Below, in pieces: positions 8,426 through 16,617 of a stretch of 64,000 bases of DNA (its first letter is position 1; each line of letters opens with the position of its first letter). The translations under genes were made by a program, and so were the position numbers. The notes beneath the pieces are model-generated. The model saw only the letters and a program-made list of their open reading frames with translations. It was not told the DNA's origin and did not search any database. The DNA comes from Pseudomonas sp. KK4 (GTDB lineage Bacteria > Pseudomonadota > Gammaproteobacteria > Pseudomonadales > Pseudomonadaceae): positions 91,841-155,840 of the forward strand of contig NZ_LYVP01000004.1 in assembly GCF_001984065.1 (NCBI RefSeq), written 5' to 3'.

Positions 8426-11257
8426 ATGTCCAACCGTGATATATCCCGGCGCTCGTTCCTTCAGGGCGGGCTCGTAGCGGGTGTGAGCGTGACGCTGACA
8501 CCGTTGAGCAATCAGGCGCTGGCAGCCTTGATGGAAAACAGCGTGACCGTGCCGTCCGAGCAATGGCTTGGCAATAACGGTAAGGCACGTTCGCGTAACG
8601 ACGCCTTGTCCAAGGTCTGCGGCAGCAAGGTCTTTGCCCGCGACATCCGCGCCAAGGACATGCCGGGCTGGCCGCAGCAGCAAGGCCACGCCATGCTGCT
8701 CAAAACCATCAAGGCCGACCGCATCTACGACGGTTATGACCTGTCGTGGCTCGGCGCCGAGTTGCAGCCCGACCGCATCGTCACCGCCGACGATCTGATC
8801 AAGGATGGCATCGTCTTCCCGGAAGAGCACGCGCCCGATCCATTGTTGCCCGCCGGCAAGGTGCCGATGTTTATCGGTCACCCGGTGGCGATCCTGATCT
8901 GGAACGACTTCGAGCGCTTCCGCCAGGCCAAGGCCAAACTCAAGTTCAACGACAAAGCGATTCGTTACGGTGCACAGGTACCGTTCTACGAAGGCGATCC
9001 CTATGGCAGCTTCCGCTATGTTCGGGTTGGCGGAGCGACCTCGGCGGACGAAGACGAGTTCGCCAGCCTCAAGGATTCGATCCTGTTCCCGATGCTTCGC
9101 AACCGCCGCCCGGTGTGGAACTCGCAGCCGAACCTGCACGGCAACCTGACCGAGCGCGGGTTGTTCTACGCCGAGCGCATGAAGCAGCAGATCGACACGC
9201 CGCCGGACAACTGGCTGGTGTTCGACGAGCGCTACAAAACCCCGTCGATCGAGCCCGCCGCGATGGAGCCGGACAACGGCAATGGCTGGTATGACCCGGC
9301 GACCAAGACCTTGCATTTTGTGGTTGCAACCCAGTGCCCGCTGGAAACCGCGACCGAGACCGCGAAGATGATCGCGCCGTCGCGTTTCGGCCTGGCCAAT
9401 CTCAACATGCACCCCGGTTACACCGTGGGTTACGGCTCCAAAGATCACAACATTTTCGTCTACTACGCAGCCCTCGCGGCGCTGTACGGCGCGGGTGTGC
9501 CGGTACGCCTGGCCAACGACCGCTACGAGCAGTTCCAAAGCGGCATCAAGCGCCATCCGTTCGACATCCGCTATCAACTGGCGGTCGACAAGACCGATCA
9601 CAGCTTCAAGATTTTCCGCGCCGAGATGAGCGTCGACGGTGGCGGTCGCGTCAACTACAGCCCTTCGGTAGCGGCGGTGGGTGCCACGGCGGCGCAGTCG
9701 ATCTACTACATGCCGCAGAACGATTTGCAGGTCACCGCCTATCATTCTCGCGCCGTCGAAGCAGGGTCTATGCGCGGTTACGGCACCCTGCAGAGCATGG
9801 CGTCGACCGAGATGATGGTCGATGAAGTCGCTGGTCGCCTGGGCATCGATGCCATTGAACTGCGTCGCAAAAACGCTTTGCGTTCGGGCATGAAAAACAC
9901 CCAGGGCGCGGTGCCGGCAGGTGCCTTGCGCCTGCACGAGATTCTCGACAAGGCCGCTGAACACGAAGTCTGGAAAAAGCGGGATGTGATCAAGATGCAA
10001 CGCGAAGCGGCCGACCCGGACAACTGGTACGGGGTGGGTTTCGCCATCTGCCAGAAAGACTTCGGCACCGGTTCCGAAGCGCCAATGGCCAGCGTTGAAT
10101 TCACCGCTGAGGGGCGCATCAGCCTGCGTCACATCGGCATCGAAATCGGCACCGGCATGTCCACGTCCCAGGCGATGGTGGTGGCTGATTTCCTCGGCAA
10201 CCCGGCGCACGATGTGAAGACCGGCGAAACCGACTGGAAAGAGATGCAGCTGATCACCGGCGGCAACCCTTACATCATGAGCCAGGCCGAGCAGGACGGC
10301 TTGCTACGCAACCCGCGCTGGGTCGGCAAGATCGCCTCGGCGTCGTCGGCGACCAACTCCGCCTACTACTTCAGCCACGCTACCCGTGAAGCGGCGCGCG
10401 TGCTGTTCAACCACGGACTGTGGCCGGCGGCGCTGGAAATCTGGCGGCAAGGCCCTTATGGCGGCCAGGCCAACCCTTACGTGGTGCGCCGCGAAGACGC
10501 CCATTGGGTCGACGGCAAACTCACCGCCAATGGCATGGAACCGCTGCCATTTGCAGTGCTGGCCAAGCGCGCGCATGAGCGTGGGCTGGTCACCGGTGCC
10601 ACGGTGCATGGTTTCAACCGCTGGAGCTGGGCCGAGGCCGAATACAGCATCGATGGCGTGCGCGAGCGGTTGCCTCTCGATGGCCTGGCGGTGAAGTACG
10701 GCGACGGTGCGCCGAAGGCCAAGCAGGCGCAGATGACCAGCGGCGGTTTCCATCTGCTGGACCGGCAGAACATCGCCTACCCACCCACCCAGTTGAACAA
10801 CGCGGCGGTGACTTACTACAGCCCGGTGGCAACGCTGGTGGAACTGAAAGTGAACAAGGGGTCGGGCGAGGTGCAGGTGCTCAACCATCACTCGTGGGTC
10901 GAGTGCGGTCGGGTGCTGGTGCCGGAACTGGTCAAGGGCCAGATCGAAGGCGGCACGGCCATGGGCATCGGCCATGCGCTGATGGAAGAGATGCCGCTGT
11001 ACGAAGGCGGGCCGGGGGAGGGCGACTGGAACTTCAACCGCTATCGCCTGCCGATGGCGCGCCACGTTGCGGTGTGGAAACAGACGGCGGAGATTCTGCC
11101 GCCGCTGTCGCCGAGCGACCCATCCAAGGGCATCGCCGAGGTGGTGATGATCCCGGTGGTCGGTGCCATCGGCAACGCCGTGGCCCACGCCATCGGTAAA
11201 CGTGTCCGCGACCTGCCTATCACTTCTGCACGCATCAAGGAGGCCCTCAATGGCTAA
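8426..11257 (+). CDS. Molybdopterin-dependent hydroxylase/aldehyde oxidoreductase, large subunit
   Basis: This 943-residue protein belongs to the xanthine oxidase superfamily (isoquinoline/nicotinate/aldehyde oxidoreductase large subunits). It begins with a twin-arginine signal, SRRSFLQGG near residues 8-16 followed by a hydrophobic stretch, so the enzyme is predicted to be exported. The molybdopterin-binding regions fill the rest, with GSMRGYG near 446-452 and a C-terminal AVAHAIGKRVRDLP segment. The next three genes encode a 2Fe-2S subunit, a triheme cytochrome c and XdhC, so it should hydroxylate a substrate and pass electrons to the respiratory chain. The substrate is not readable; an aldehyde or N-heterocycle is likely. 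Confidence 0.88.
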   Translation: MSNRDISRRSFLQGGLVAGVSVTLTPLSNQALAALMENSVTVPSEQWLGNNGKARSRNDALSKVCGSKVFARDIRAKDMPGWPQQQGHAMLLKTIKADRIYDGYDLSWLGAELQPDRIVTADDLIKDGIVFPEEHAPDPLLPAGKVPMFIGHPVAILIWNDFERFRQAKAKLKFNDKAIRYGAQVPFYEGDPYGSFRYVRVGGATSADEDEFASLKDSILFPMLRNRRPVWNSQPNLHGNLTERGLFYAERMKQQIDTPPDNWLVFDERYKTPSIEPAAMEPDNGNGWYDPATKTLHFVVATQCPLETATETAKMIAPSRFGLANLNMHPGYTVGYGSKDHNIFVYYAALAALYGAGVPVRLANDRYEQFQSGIKRHPFDIRYQLAVDKTDHSFKIFRAEMSVDGGGRVNYSPSVAAVGATAAQSIYYMPQNDLQVTAYHSRAVEAGSMRGYGTLQSMASTEMMVDEVAGRLGIDAIELRRKNALRSGMKNTQGAVPAGALRLHEILDKAAEHEVWKKRDVIKMQREAADPDNWYGVGFAICQKDFGTGSEAPMASVEFTAEGRISLRHIGIEIGTGMSTSQAMVVADFLGNPAHDVKTGETDWKEMQLITGGNPYIMSQAEQDGLLRNPRWVGKIASASSATNSAYYFSHATREAARVLFNHGLWPAALEIWRQGPYGGQANPYVVRREDAHWVDGKLTANGMEPLPFAVLAKRAHERGLVTGATVHGFNRWSWAEAEYSIDGVRERLPLDGLAVKYGDGAPKAKQAQMTSGGFHLLDRQNIAYPPTQLNNAAVTYYSPVATLVELKVNKGSGEVQVLNHHSWVECGRVLVPELVKGQIEGGTAMGIGHALMEEMPLYEGGPGEGDWNFNRYRLPMARHVAVWKQTAEILPPLSPSDPSKGIAEVVMIPVVGAIGNAVAHAIGKRVRDLPITSARIKEALNG

Positions 11258-11789
11258 CCGTCCGCTTCAACTGACCCTCAACGGTCAATCCGTCGGCCCG
11301 GTGGACATCCCTGATGACCTGCCGATGATCGACTACCTGCACGAATACAAGAACCTCACGGGTTCGCGCCTGGGCTGCGGCCAGGGTATCTGCCACGCCT
11401 GTGTGGTGATCGTCGACAACCCGGACGGCACCAGCGAGGAAGTGCGCACCTGCATCACCGGCGCGCATTACTTCGAAGGCAAGAACGTACGGACCATCGA
11501 AGGCCACGCCAAACGTGATGAAGAAGGCAAGGTCACCGAACTGAACCCGATCCAGCAGCGCTTCGTTGACGAGTTCGCTTTCCAGTGCAGCTACTGCGCA
11601 CCGGGCTTCGTCAATGCCGCGACCGTGCTGGTGGAAAAACTGCAGCGCCAGCCGATCGCCAAAAGCCAGTTGGAAGCCGTCATCGAAGACAGCCTCGGCC
11701 ACCATATCTGCCGTTGCACCGGGTACGTGCGTTATTACAACGCGACACGCAACGTGCTGACCGATCTCGGCCTGGTCAAGGAGGGCTAA
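11250..11789 (+). CDS. 2Fe-2S subunit of the molybdenum hydroxylase
   Basis: This 179-residue protein has an N-terminal plant-type ferredoxin domain with cysteines in GCGQGICHAC near residues 44-53 and a C-terminal all-helical 2Fe-2S domain with CSYCAPG near 113 and CRCTGY near 155. It carries electrons from the Mo centre of the large subunit to the cytochrome. I start it at the ATG at 11250, which overlaps the large subunit by 8 bases and follows AAGGAGG. It has no signal of its own, as expected if it is co-exported with the Tat partner. It is slightly longer than usual because of an insert between the two domains. Confidence 0.9.
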   Translation: MANRPLQLTLNGQSVGPVDIPDDLPMIDYLHEYKNLTGSRLGCGQGICHACVVIVDNPDGTSEEVRTCITGAHYFEGKNVRTIEGHAKRDEEGKVTELNPIQQRFVDEFAFQCSYCAPGFVNAATVLVEKLQRQPIAKSQLEAVIEDSLGHHICRCTGYVRYYNATRNVLTDLGLVKEG

Positions 11790-11791
11790 GC

Positions 11792-13027
11792 ATGAAGCAT
11801 TTACTGAGCTGCCTGACCCTGGCGGTTGGCCTGGCTGCGCCTGTGTTGCTGGCGCAGGCGGATGATCAAGTGGTGCGCGGGGCATACCTGGCACGCGCCG
11901 CTGACTGCATGGCCTGCCACACCGCGTCGGGTGGCGCCCCCTTCGCGGGCGGTCTGCCGATCGTCTCGCCGTTCGGCACCATCTATGGGACCAACATCAC
12001 CCCGAGCAAAGCGCACGGCATCGGCTTGTACAGCGATGACGAATTCTTCGCCGCGTTGACCGAGGGCAAGCGCCGCGATGGCGCCAACCTGTACCCGGCG
12101 ATGCCCTACACCTCGTATCACCTGATGCCGCGCGAAGACTCCGACGCGATTCATGCCTATTTGAAAACCGTCGAGCCGATCGAGCGCGCCGCCCCGGTGA
12201 CCCGCCTGAGCTTCCCGTTCAACGTGCGCCTGGGCCTGATGGGCTGGAACATGATGTATGGCAAGGACGTGAAGCTGGCACCGACCGAGGGCAAAAGCGA
12301 AGCCTTCACCCGTGGCCAGTACATGGTCGAGGTGCTCGGCCACTGCGGTGAATGCCACACACCACGCGGCCTGCCGGGGGCGATGCAGCAGGACAAGCGC
12401 CTGACCGGCGGCCTGCTCAATGGGTATCTGGCGCCGAGTCTGCTAGCCACTGACCTGGCGGCGCGCGGCTGGAATCATCAGGATCTGAGCGCGTTCCTCA
12501 AGCATGGCATGAGCGCCCAAGGCACCATGTTCAACGAGATGTTCCCGGTGTTCCACAACAGCACCCAGGGCCTGAACGATGCGGACCTGACGGCGATGGC
12601 GACCTTCCTGCTGGGTGATCAGCCACCGGCGGCGAAATTACTGACCGATGTGCCGCTGGACAAACTCAGCGCCAGTGCCCAGCGCGGCCGTCAGGAATAT
12701 TTGAACGTCTGCGCCGGATGCCACGCAGCCGATGGCGAAGGCAAACCGCACATCGCTGTGGCCATGCGCGGCAATACCACCCTGCGCCTGGAAGATCCGC
12801 GCAACCTGGTGCGGGTGATCGACGACGGTATCGGCGAGCAGAAGTTTGCCGGTTTCGAACACATGCAGCCGATGCCGGGGTTCGCCGAGAAGCTCAGCCA
12901 CGAGCAATTGACGGACCTGCTGAACTACCTGCGTCAAGGGTGGGGCGGTCAGCCGGGTGATTTGGCGGTCAACGACGTGCAGAAGCTGCGGGCCGATGCG
13001 CCGCCGCTCGAGCACAAGGCGCACTGA
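11792..13027 (+). CDS. Triheme cytochrome c, electron acceptor of the Mo hydroxylase
   Basis: This 411-residue protein has a Sec signal peptide (about residues 1-23, ending near AQA) and three CXXCH haem-binding motifs: CMACH near 37, CGECH near 185 and CAGCH near 307. It resembles the membrane-associated cytochrome subunits of alcohol, gluconate and aldehyde dehydrogenases. It starts 2 bases after the 2Fe-2S gene behind GAGGG, so it is co-translated. Its role is inferred: a periplasmic link from the Mo enzyme to ubiquinone or a terminal oxidase. Confidence 0.9.
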   Translation: MKHLLSCLTLAVGLAAPVLLAQADDQVVRGAYLARAADCMACHTASGGAPFAGGLPIVSPFGTIYGTNITPSKAHGIGLYSDDEFFAALTEGKRRDGANLYPAMPYTSYHLMPREDSDAIHAYLKTVEPIERAAPVTRLSFPFNVRLGLMGWNMMYGKDVKLAPTEGKSEAFTRGQYMVEVLGHCGECHTPRGLPGAMQQDKRLTGGLLNGYLAPSLLATDLAARGWNHQDLSAFLKHGMSAQGTMFNEMFPVFHNSTQGLNDADLTAMATFLLGDQPPAAKLLTDVPLDKLSASAQRGRQEYLNVCAGCHAADGEGKPHIAVAMRGNTTLRLEDPRNLVRVIDDGIGEQKFAGFEHMQPMPGFAEKLSHEQLTDLLNYLRQGWGGQPGDLAVNDVQKLRADAPPLEHKAH

Positions 13028-13028
13028 C

Positions 13029-14000
13029 GTGCAGCATCTGGATCTGCAAGTGGTGCGCCGGGCGTTGGCGTGGTCGGTGGCGGGGCAGCGTGTCTGGTTA
13101 TGCACGGTGCTTGCGACTTACGGCTCGGCGCCGCGGGCACCGGGTTCGTTGCTGGCGGTGAGCGCCGACGGGCAATGGATCGGCTCGCTGTCCGGCGGCT
13201 GCGTCGAGGAAGATTTCCTCGAGCGCGTCGCCGAAGGGGCGTTCGAGCAGGCGGTCAGCGTGGTGCGCTACGGCGAAGGCGATGACCCGCGCTCAAGGGT
13301 CAGCTTGCCCTGCGGCGGTGTGCTGGACGTGCTGGTCGAGAGGCTTGAGGCTGATTGCGACGTACAGGGGCATTTGCGTGAGTTGGAGTCGGCGCTGTTG
13401 GGCCGGCGCCGGTTGATTCGTGAAGTGGACCTGGCCAGCGGCGCACGCAGCCTGTTCGACGATCGCGAGCAGGGCGTGCGGGTCGAGCGCGAGATCGACC
13501 GGGTTCGACTGCGCATCGGCGCGGCCCAGCGTCTGTTGCTCGCCGGCTATTCCAGTGTCGCGCAGGCCTGCGCGGAGTTCGCCGTGGGCCTGGGGTTCGA
13601 GGTGATTCTGTGCGATCCGCGAGACGACGTGCTGCAAGGCGTAGTGCTGGATGACGTGGAGATTCGCCGCCAGCTACCGTCAGTGTTCATCGCTGACGGC
13701 GGCTGCCACCGCGACACTGCGGTGGTCGCCCTGACCCACGACCCGCGCATCGACGACCTGGCGATGATGGAGGCGGTGCGCACCGAGGCGTTCTATATCG
13801 GCGTGATGGGGTCTGTGCAAACCTCGCACAAAAGGTTCGAGCGTTTGCGCAGGATTGGTGGTTTGGGGGATGCGCAATTGGCGCGGATCCACGCGCCCAT
13901 TGGTTTGAACCTGGGCAGCAAGACACCGGCAGAAATCGCCCTGGCGGTGCTGGCCGATATCCTGCGGATTCGCAGTGGCATTGCACGGGATCGGCTCTGA
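13029..14000 (+). CDS. XdhC family molybdenum cofactor maturation protein
   Basis: I start this 323-residue protein at the GTG at 13029, one base after the cytochrome stop; the frame is open upstream only by running through the cytochrome gene. It has the XdhC/CoxI N-terminal motif ATYGSAPRAPGS and GSLSGGCVEEDF near residue 57, and a C-terminal Rossmann-like domain with GVMGSVQTSHKRFERL near 260. XdhC proteins bind the molybdenum cofactor and aid its sulfuration and insertion into hydroxylases of this family, so it should mature the enzyme encoded upstream. Confidence 0.88.
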   Translation: MQHLDLQVVRRALAWSVAGQRVWLCTVLATYGSAPRAPGSLLAVSADGQWIGSLSGGCVEEDFLERVAEGAFEQAVSVVRYGEGDDPRSRVSLPCGGVLDVLVERLEADCDVQGHLRELESALLGRRRLIREVDLASGARSLFDDREQGVRVEREIDRVRLRIGAAQRLLLAGYSSVAQACAEFAVGLGFEVILCDPRDDVLQGVVLDDVEIRRQLPSVFIADGGCHRDTAVVALTHDPRIDDLAMMEAVRTEAFYIGVMGSVQTSHKRFERLRRIGGLGDAQLARIHAPIGLNLGSKTPAEIALAVLADILRIRSGIARDRL

Positions 14001-14009
14001 TGCAATTCC

Positions 14010-14039
14010 ATCGTGGGAGCGGGCAGGCCGCTCCCACGG
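14010..14039. repeat. Inverted repeat, short REP-like hairpin between convergent genes
   Basis: GTGGGAGCGG pairs with CCGCTCCCAC across a short loop, lying between xdhC and the convergent puuB. The core GTGGGAGCGGGC is shared with the longer REP pair near 58.7 kb. It may also act as a bidirectional transcript end, though no T-run follows. Confidence 0.6.
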
Positions 14040-14049
14040 GGTACGCTGC

Positions 14050-15333
14050 TCAGTACCCGAATTTGTCCCGCAATCCATAGTACCAGGCGCCCAACGCCGC
14101 AAACGGTGTGCGCAGGAGTTGGCCGCCAGGGAAGGGGTAGTGGGGCAAGTCGGCGAACGCGTCGAAACGCTCGGCCTGGCCACGCAACGCTTCAGCCAGG
14201 ACCTTGCCCGCCAGGTGCGTGTAGGTCACGCCGTGGCCGCTGCAGCCCTGAGAGTAATAGATGTTGTCGCCCAGTCGCCCGACTTGCGGCAGACGCGACA
14301 GGGTCAGCAGGAAATTGCCCGTCCACGCGTAGTCGATCTTCACGTCCTTGAGCTGCGGGAACGCCTTGAGCATCTTCGGTCGGATAATCGCTTCGATGTT
14401 CGCCGGATCCCGCGCGCCATACACCACGCCACCACCGAAAATCAGACGCTTGTCGCTGGTGAGGCGGTAGTAGTCCAGCAGGTAATTGCAGTCCTCGACG
14501 CAGTAATCCTGAGGCAACAGGCTTTTCGCCAGCGCATCGCCCAGCGGTTCGGTGGTAATGACCTGCGTGCCGCATGGCATCGACTTGGCGGCCAGTTCTG
14601 GCACTAGATTGCCCAGGTAGGCGTTGCCGGCGACGATGATGAATTTGGCCCGAACCTTACCTTTGGGGGTATGAACCACCGGGTTGGCGCCGCGCTCGAT
14701 GCGCACTGCGGGCGATTGCTCATAGATTGTGCCGCCCAGCGACTCCACCACTGCCGCTTCGCCCAAGGCCAGATTGAGCGGGTGAATATGGCCGCCGCTC
14801 ATGTCGAGCATGCCGCCGACGTATTGATCGCAGGCCACCACTTCGCGGATGCGCTTCTTGTCCAGCAACTCCAACTGAGTATGACCGAAACGCTCCCACA
14901 GGCGCTTCTGCGATTCCAGATGGCCCATCTGCTTGGCTGTGATGGCGGCGAATACACCACCGTCCTTCAAATCGCACTGGATGTTGTACTTGGCGACGCG
15001 CTCACGAATGATCCGCCCGCCCTCGAACGCCATCTGCCCCAGCAACTGCGCCTGTTTGGGCCCGACGCTGCGCTCGATCACATCGATATCGCGGCTATAA
15101 CTGTTGACGATCTGCCCGCCATTGCGTCCTGAGGCACCGAAGCCTACTTTTGCGGCTTCCAGCACCGTGACCTTGAAACCGTTTTCCAGCAAAAACAGGG
15201 CAGAGGACAGGCCGGTGTAACCGGCGCCGATTACACAGACATCAGTCTCAACGTCATCCTGCAAAGCCGGGCGTGGTGGAACCGCATTGGCCGATGCGGC
15301 GTAGTAGGACTCTGGGTAAGGGGTGTGCGCCAT
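14050..15333 (-). CDS. puuB: Gamma-glutamylputrescine oxidase-type FAD oxidoreductase
   Basis: This 427-residue flavoprotein of the DAO family has the N-terminal FAD motif DVCVIGAGYTGLSSALFL near residue 30 and GFGASGRNGGQI near 65, as in PuuB/OrdL enzymes that oxidise gamma-glutamylated putrescine. The C-terminal CSGHGVTYTHLAGKVLAE segment closes the FAD site. ATG at 15333 follows a purine-rich GAGGCAGCAGG. It stands alone here, without other puu genes, so the exact amine substrate is inferred from the family. Confidence 0.8.
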   Translation of the reverse strand: MAHTPYPESYYAASANAVPPRPALQDDVETDVCVIGAGYTGLSSALFLLENGFKVTVLEAAKVGFGASGRNGGQIVNSYSRDIDVIERSVGPKQAQLLGQMAFEGGRIIRERVAKYNIQCDLKDGGVFAAITAKQMGHLESQKRLWERFGHTQLELLDKKRIREVVACDQYVGGMLDMSGGHIHPLNLALGEAAVVESLGGTIYEQSPAVRIERGANPVVHTPKGKVRAKFIIVAGNAYLGNLVPELAAKSMPCGTQVITTEPLGDALAKSLLPQDYCVEDCNYLLDYYRLTSDKRLIFGGGVVYGARDPANIEAIIRPKMLKAFPQLKDVKIDYAWTGNFLLTLSRLPQVGRLGDNIYYSQGCSGHGVTYTHLAGKVLAEALRGQAERFDAFADLPHYPFPGGQLLRTPFAALGAWYYGLRDKFGY

Positions 15334-15475
15334 CCTGCTGCCTCTGTTTAATATATTTTACGAGTGCGCCGATCCTACCCGAGTTGAAAAACCACCGCCA
15401 GCTACCGGAAAATCTTCTTTGCAGCCGCGAAATTAAATATTTTGCATATTCATAGGGTTAGCGTGAAAAAAGGTG

Positions 15476-15503
15476 TTGACACCCCTACGCAATTCCGTAG
15501 AAT
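15476..15503 (+). promoter_or_regulatory. Predicted promoter of tRNA-Val(GAC)
   Basis: A consensus TTGACA (15476-15481) and TAGAAT (15498-15503) are separated by 16 bases, 13 bases before the tRNA. Confidence 0.7.
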
Positions 15504-15516
15504 GCCGCCTCACAGC

Positions 15517-15593
15517 AGGCACGTAGCTCAGTTGGTTAGAGCACCACCTTGACATGGTGGGGGTCGTTGGTTCGAGTCCAATCGCGCCTACCA
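15517..15593 (+). tRNA. tRNA-Val (anticodon GAC)
   Basis: The 77-base gene has anticodon loop TTGACAT (GAC, valine), TTCGAGT T-loop and encoded CCA. The acceptor stem AGGCACG/CGCGCCT contains one A-C mismatch at the fifth pair; every other stem position pairs. The promoter before it and terminator after it suggest it is expressed. Confidence 0.95.
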
Positions 15594-15622
15594 AACAAAA
15601 TCCGCTCTGCTGGGCGGTCTGG

Positions 15623-15652
15623 AAGGGCTCACCGAAAGGTGAGCCCTTTTTT
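15623..15652 (+). terminator. Terminator after tRNA-Val(GAC)
   Basis: The stem AAGGGCTCACC (15623-15633) pairs perfectly with GGTGAGCCCTT (15638-15648) across GAAA and ends in a T-run. Confidence 0.88.
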
Positions 15653-15937
15653 GTTGTCTGGGATTTGCAAAACTTTTGCAGAACGCCTGATCACAGCGCT
15701 AATTAGCATTGGCCTGAACGTATTCGATGTTCTTCCCGTCATACACCCTCCCGATATTGTCTGCTCATTCTCTCCTTTGACAGGAGGAGCGCATTATTTT
15801 CAGGTTCCGCTAGAACTTGCCGATATCTGGACGTTCGTACATGCGTTCGGCAGCGTTAAGTCCATTCTTATCCTTTGGCGTTATAGCGCGTGGTTATGAA
15901 GGGGTGGATACTCCTGCGCCTCTATTGGAGTGTTTCA

Positions 15938-16156
15938 ATGCAAAGAAGAGATGAGTTTTTGGCGAAGGCCTTGTCAGTCCATGGTGATTACGAAAAGGCC
16001 ACAGCTGTGATCCGTGGGTTGAGAGTGCGAGACGTAATAGATGGCCCTGAATGGGATTCTGCGGTCGCCAGCCAGAAAGCAGCGCTGGATGCATGGCTGG
16101 CGCTTCTTGATGACTATCCGGAGCTTCAGCCCGGTCATGAAAAATATCCAGGCTGA
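15938..16156 (+). CDS. Hypothetical small protein, 72 residues
   Basis: I do not recognise this protein. Starting at the ATG at 15938, behind TTGGAG, it gives MQRRDEFLAKAL and continues with a soluble, charged, mostly helical composition ending GHEKYPG. The frame is open for 48 bases further upstream, but that part reads like non-coding sequence. Codon use is acceptable but not strongly Pseudomonas-like, and the neighbourhood is AT-richer than average. It could be a real orphan or a chance ORF. Confidence 0.45.
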   Translation: MQRRDEFLAKALSVHGDYEKATAVIRGLRVRDVIDGPEWDSAVASQKAALDAWLALLDDYPELQPGHEKYPG

Positions 16157-16557
16157 GCAAGCGGGATCGGATTTGGCAATCAGTATCGAATGAAAATTAG
16201 TTCGATTGGATACTGAACTGTCAGCCGAAAACTCCATCCAACCAGAACACGTGACCAAATGTTTCGTTTTTGTTTGTGTGGGAGACCGGTGAATGGGGAG
16301 GCGAGCGATGATCAAGTTCCTTGCGGCTTACTTGTCCATTTGCCTGTTGCTTCAATGGACGGTGGTCGAGGCTTCGCCCTGGATCGCTTCACACGTTCTC
16401 TTGAGGTGGATCCTTTAGCTCGCTGGCCGCTGTTGAAAAACATTCGGCGAAAGATGGCCCTGCCACCTCATCGACAGGCGTCGAGCATGATCTCCGTACT
16501 CACGAACCAGCCCTCCTCAGAGACCCAAACCGTCTTGAATCAATACAGAAAATAACC
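16157..16557. other. Low-coding region with one candidate small ORF
   Basis: No conserved gene is recognised. An ORF of 98 codons (16259-16555) has a composition unlike a protein. A 36-codon ORF at 16308 is listed separately. A terminator closes the region. Confidence 0.4.
16308..16418 (+). CDS. Candidate 36-residue hydrophobic peptide
   Basis: An ATG at 16308 sits behind GGGGAGGCGAGCG, a strong ribosome site, and opens a 36-codon frame starting MIKFLAAYLSICLLLQW. This reads like a signal or membrane segment. The stop comes soon after, so it is either a genuine small membrane peptide or the 5' fragment of a broken secreted-protein gene. I do not recognise a family. Confidence 0.3.
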   Translation: MIKFLAAYLSICLLLQWTVVEASPWIASHVLLRWIL

Positions 16558-16585
16558 AGAGCCCAGCCATCGTGCTGGGCTCTTT
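16558..16585 (+). terminator. Rho-independent terminator
   Basis: AGAGCCCAGC (16558-16567) pairs perfectly with GCTGGGCTCT (16574-16583), followed by TT. It implies that something transcribed rightward ends here, which gives modest support to the small ORFs upstream. Confidence 0.7.
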
Positions 16586-16617
16586 GCATCTGAATGCTCC
16601 AACATGATAACGGCGGT

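Noticed and set aside
8345..10210. 621-codon ORF antisense to the molybdenum hydroxylase
   Set aside because: Low-complexity, His/Arg-rich translation opposite a strongly conserved gene; no start signal.
15549..15899. 116-codon ORF starting inside tRNA-Val
   Set aside because: It begins within a tRNA and crosses its terminator.
16259..16555. 98-codon ORF as a gene
   Set aside because: No ribosome site and an erratic composition; it overlaps the better-supported 36-codon ORF in another frame.
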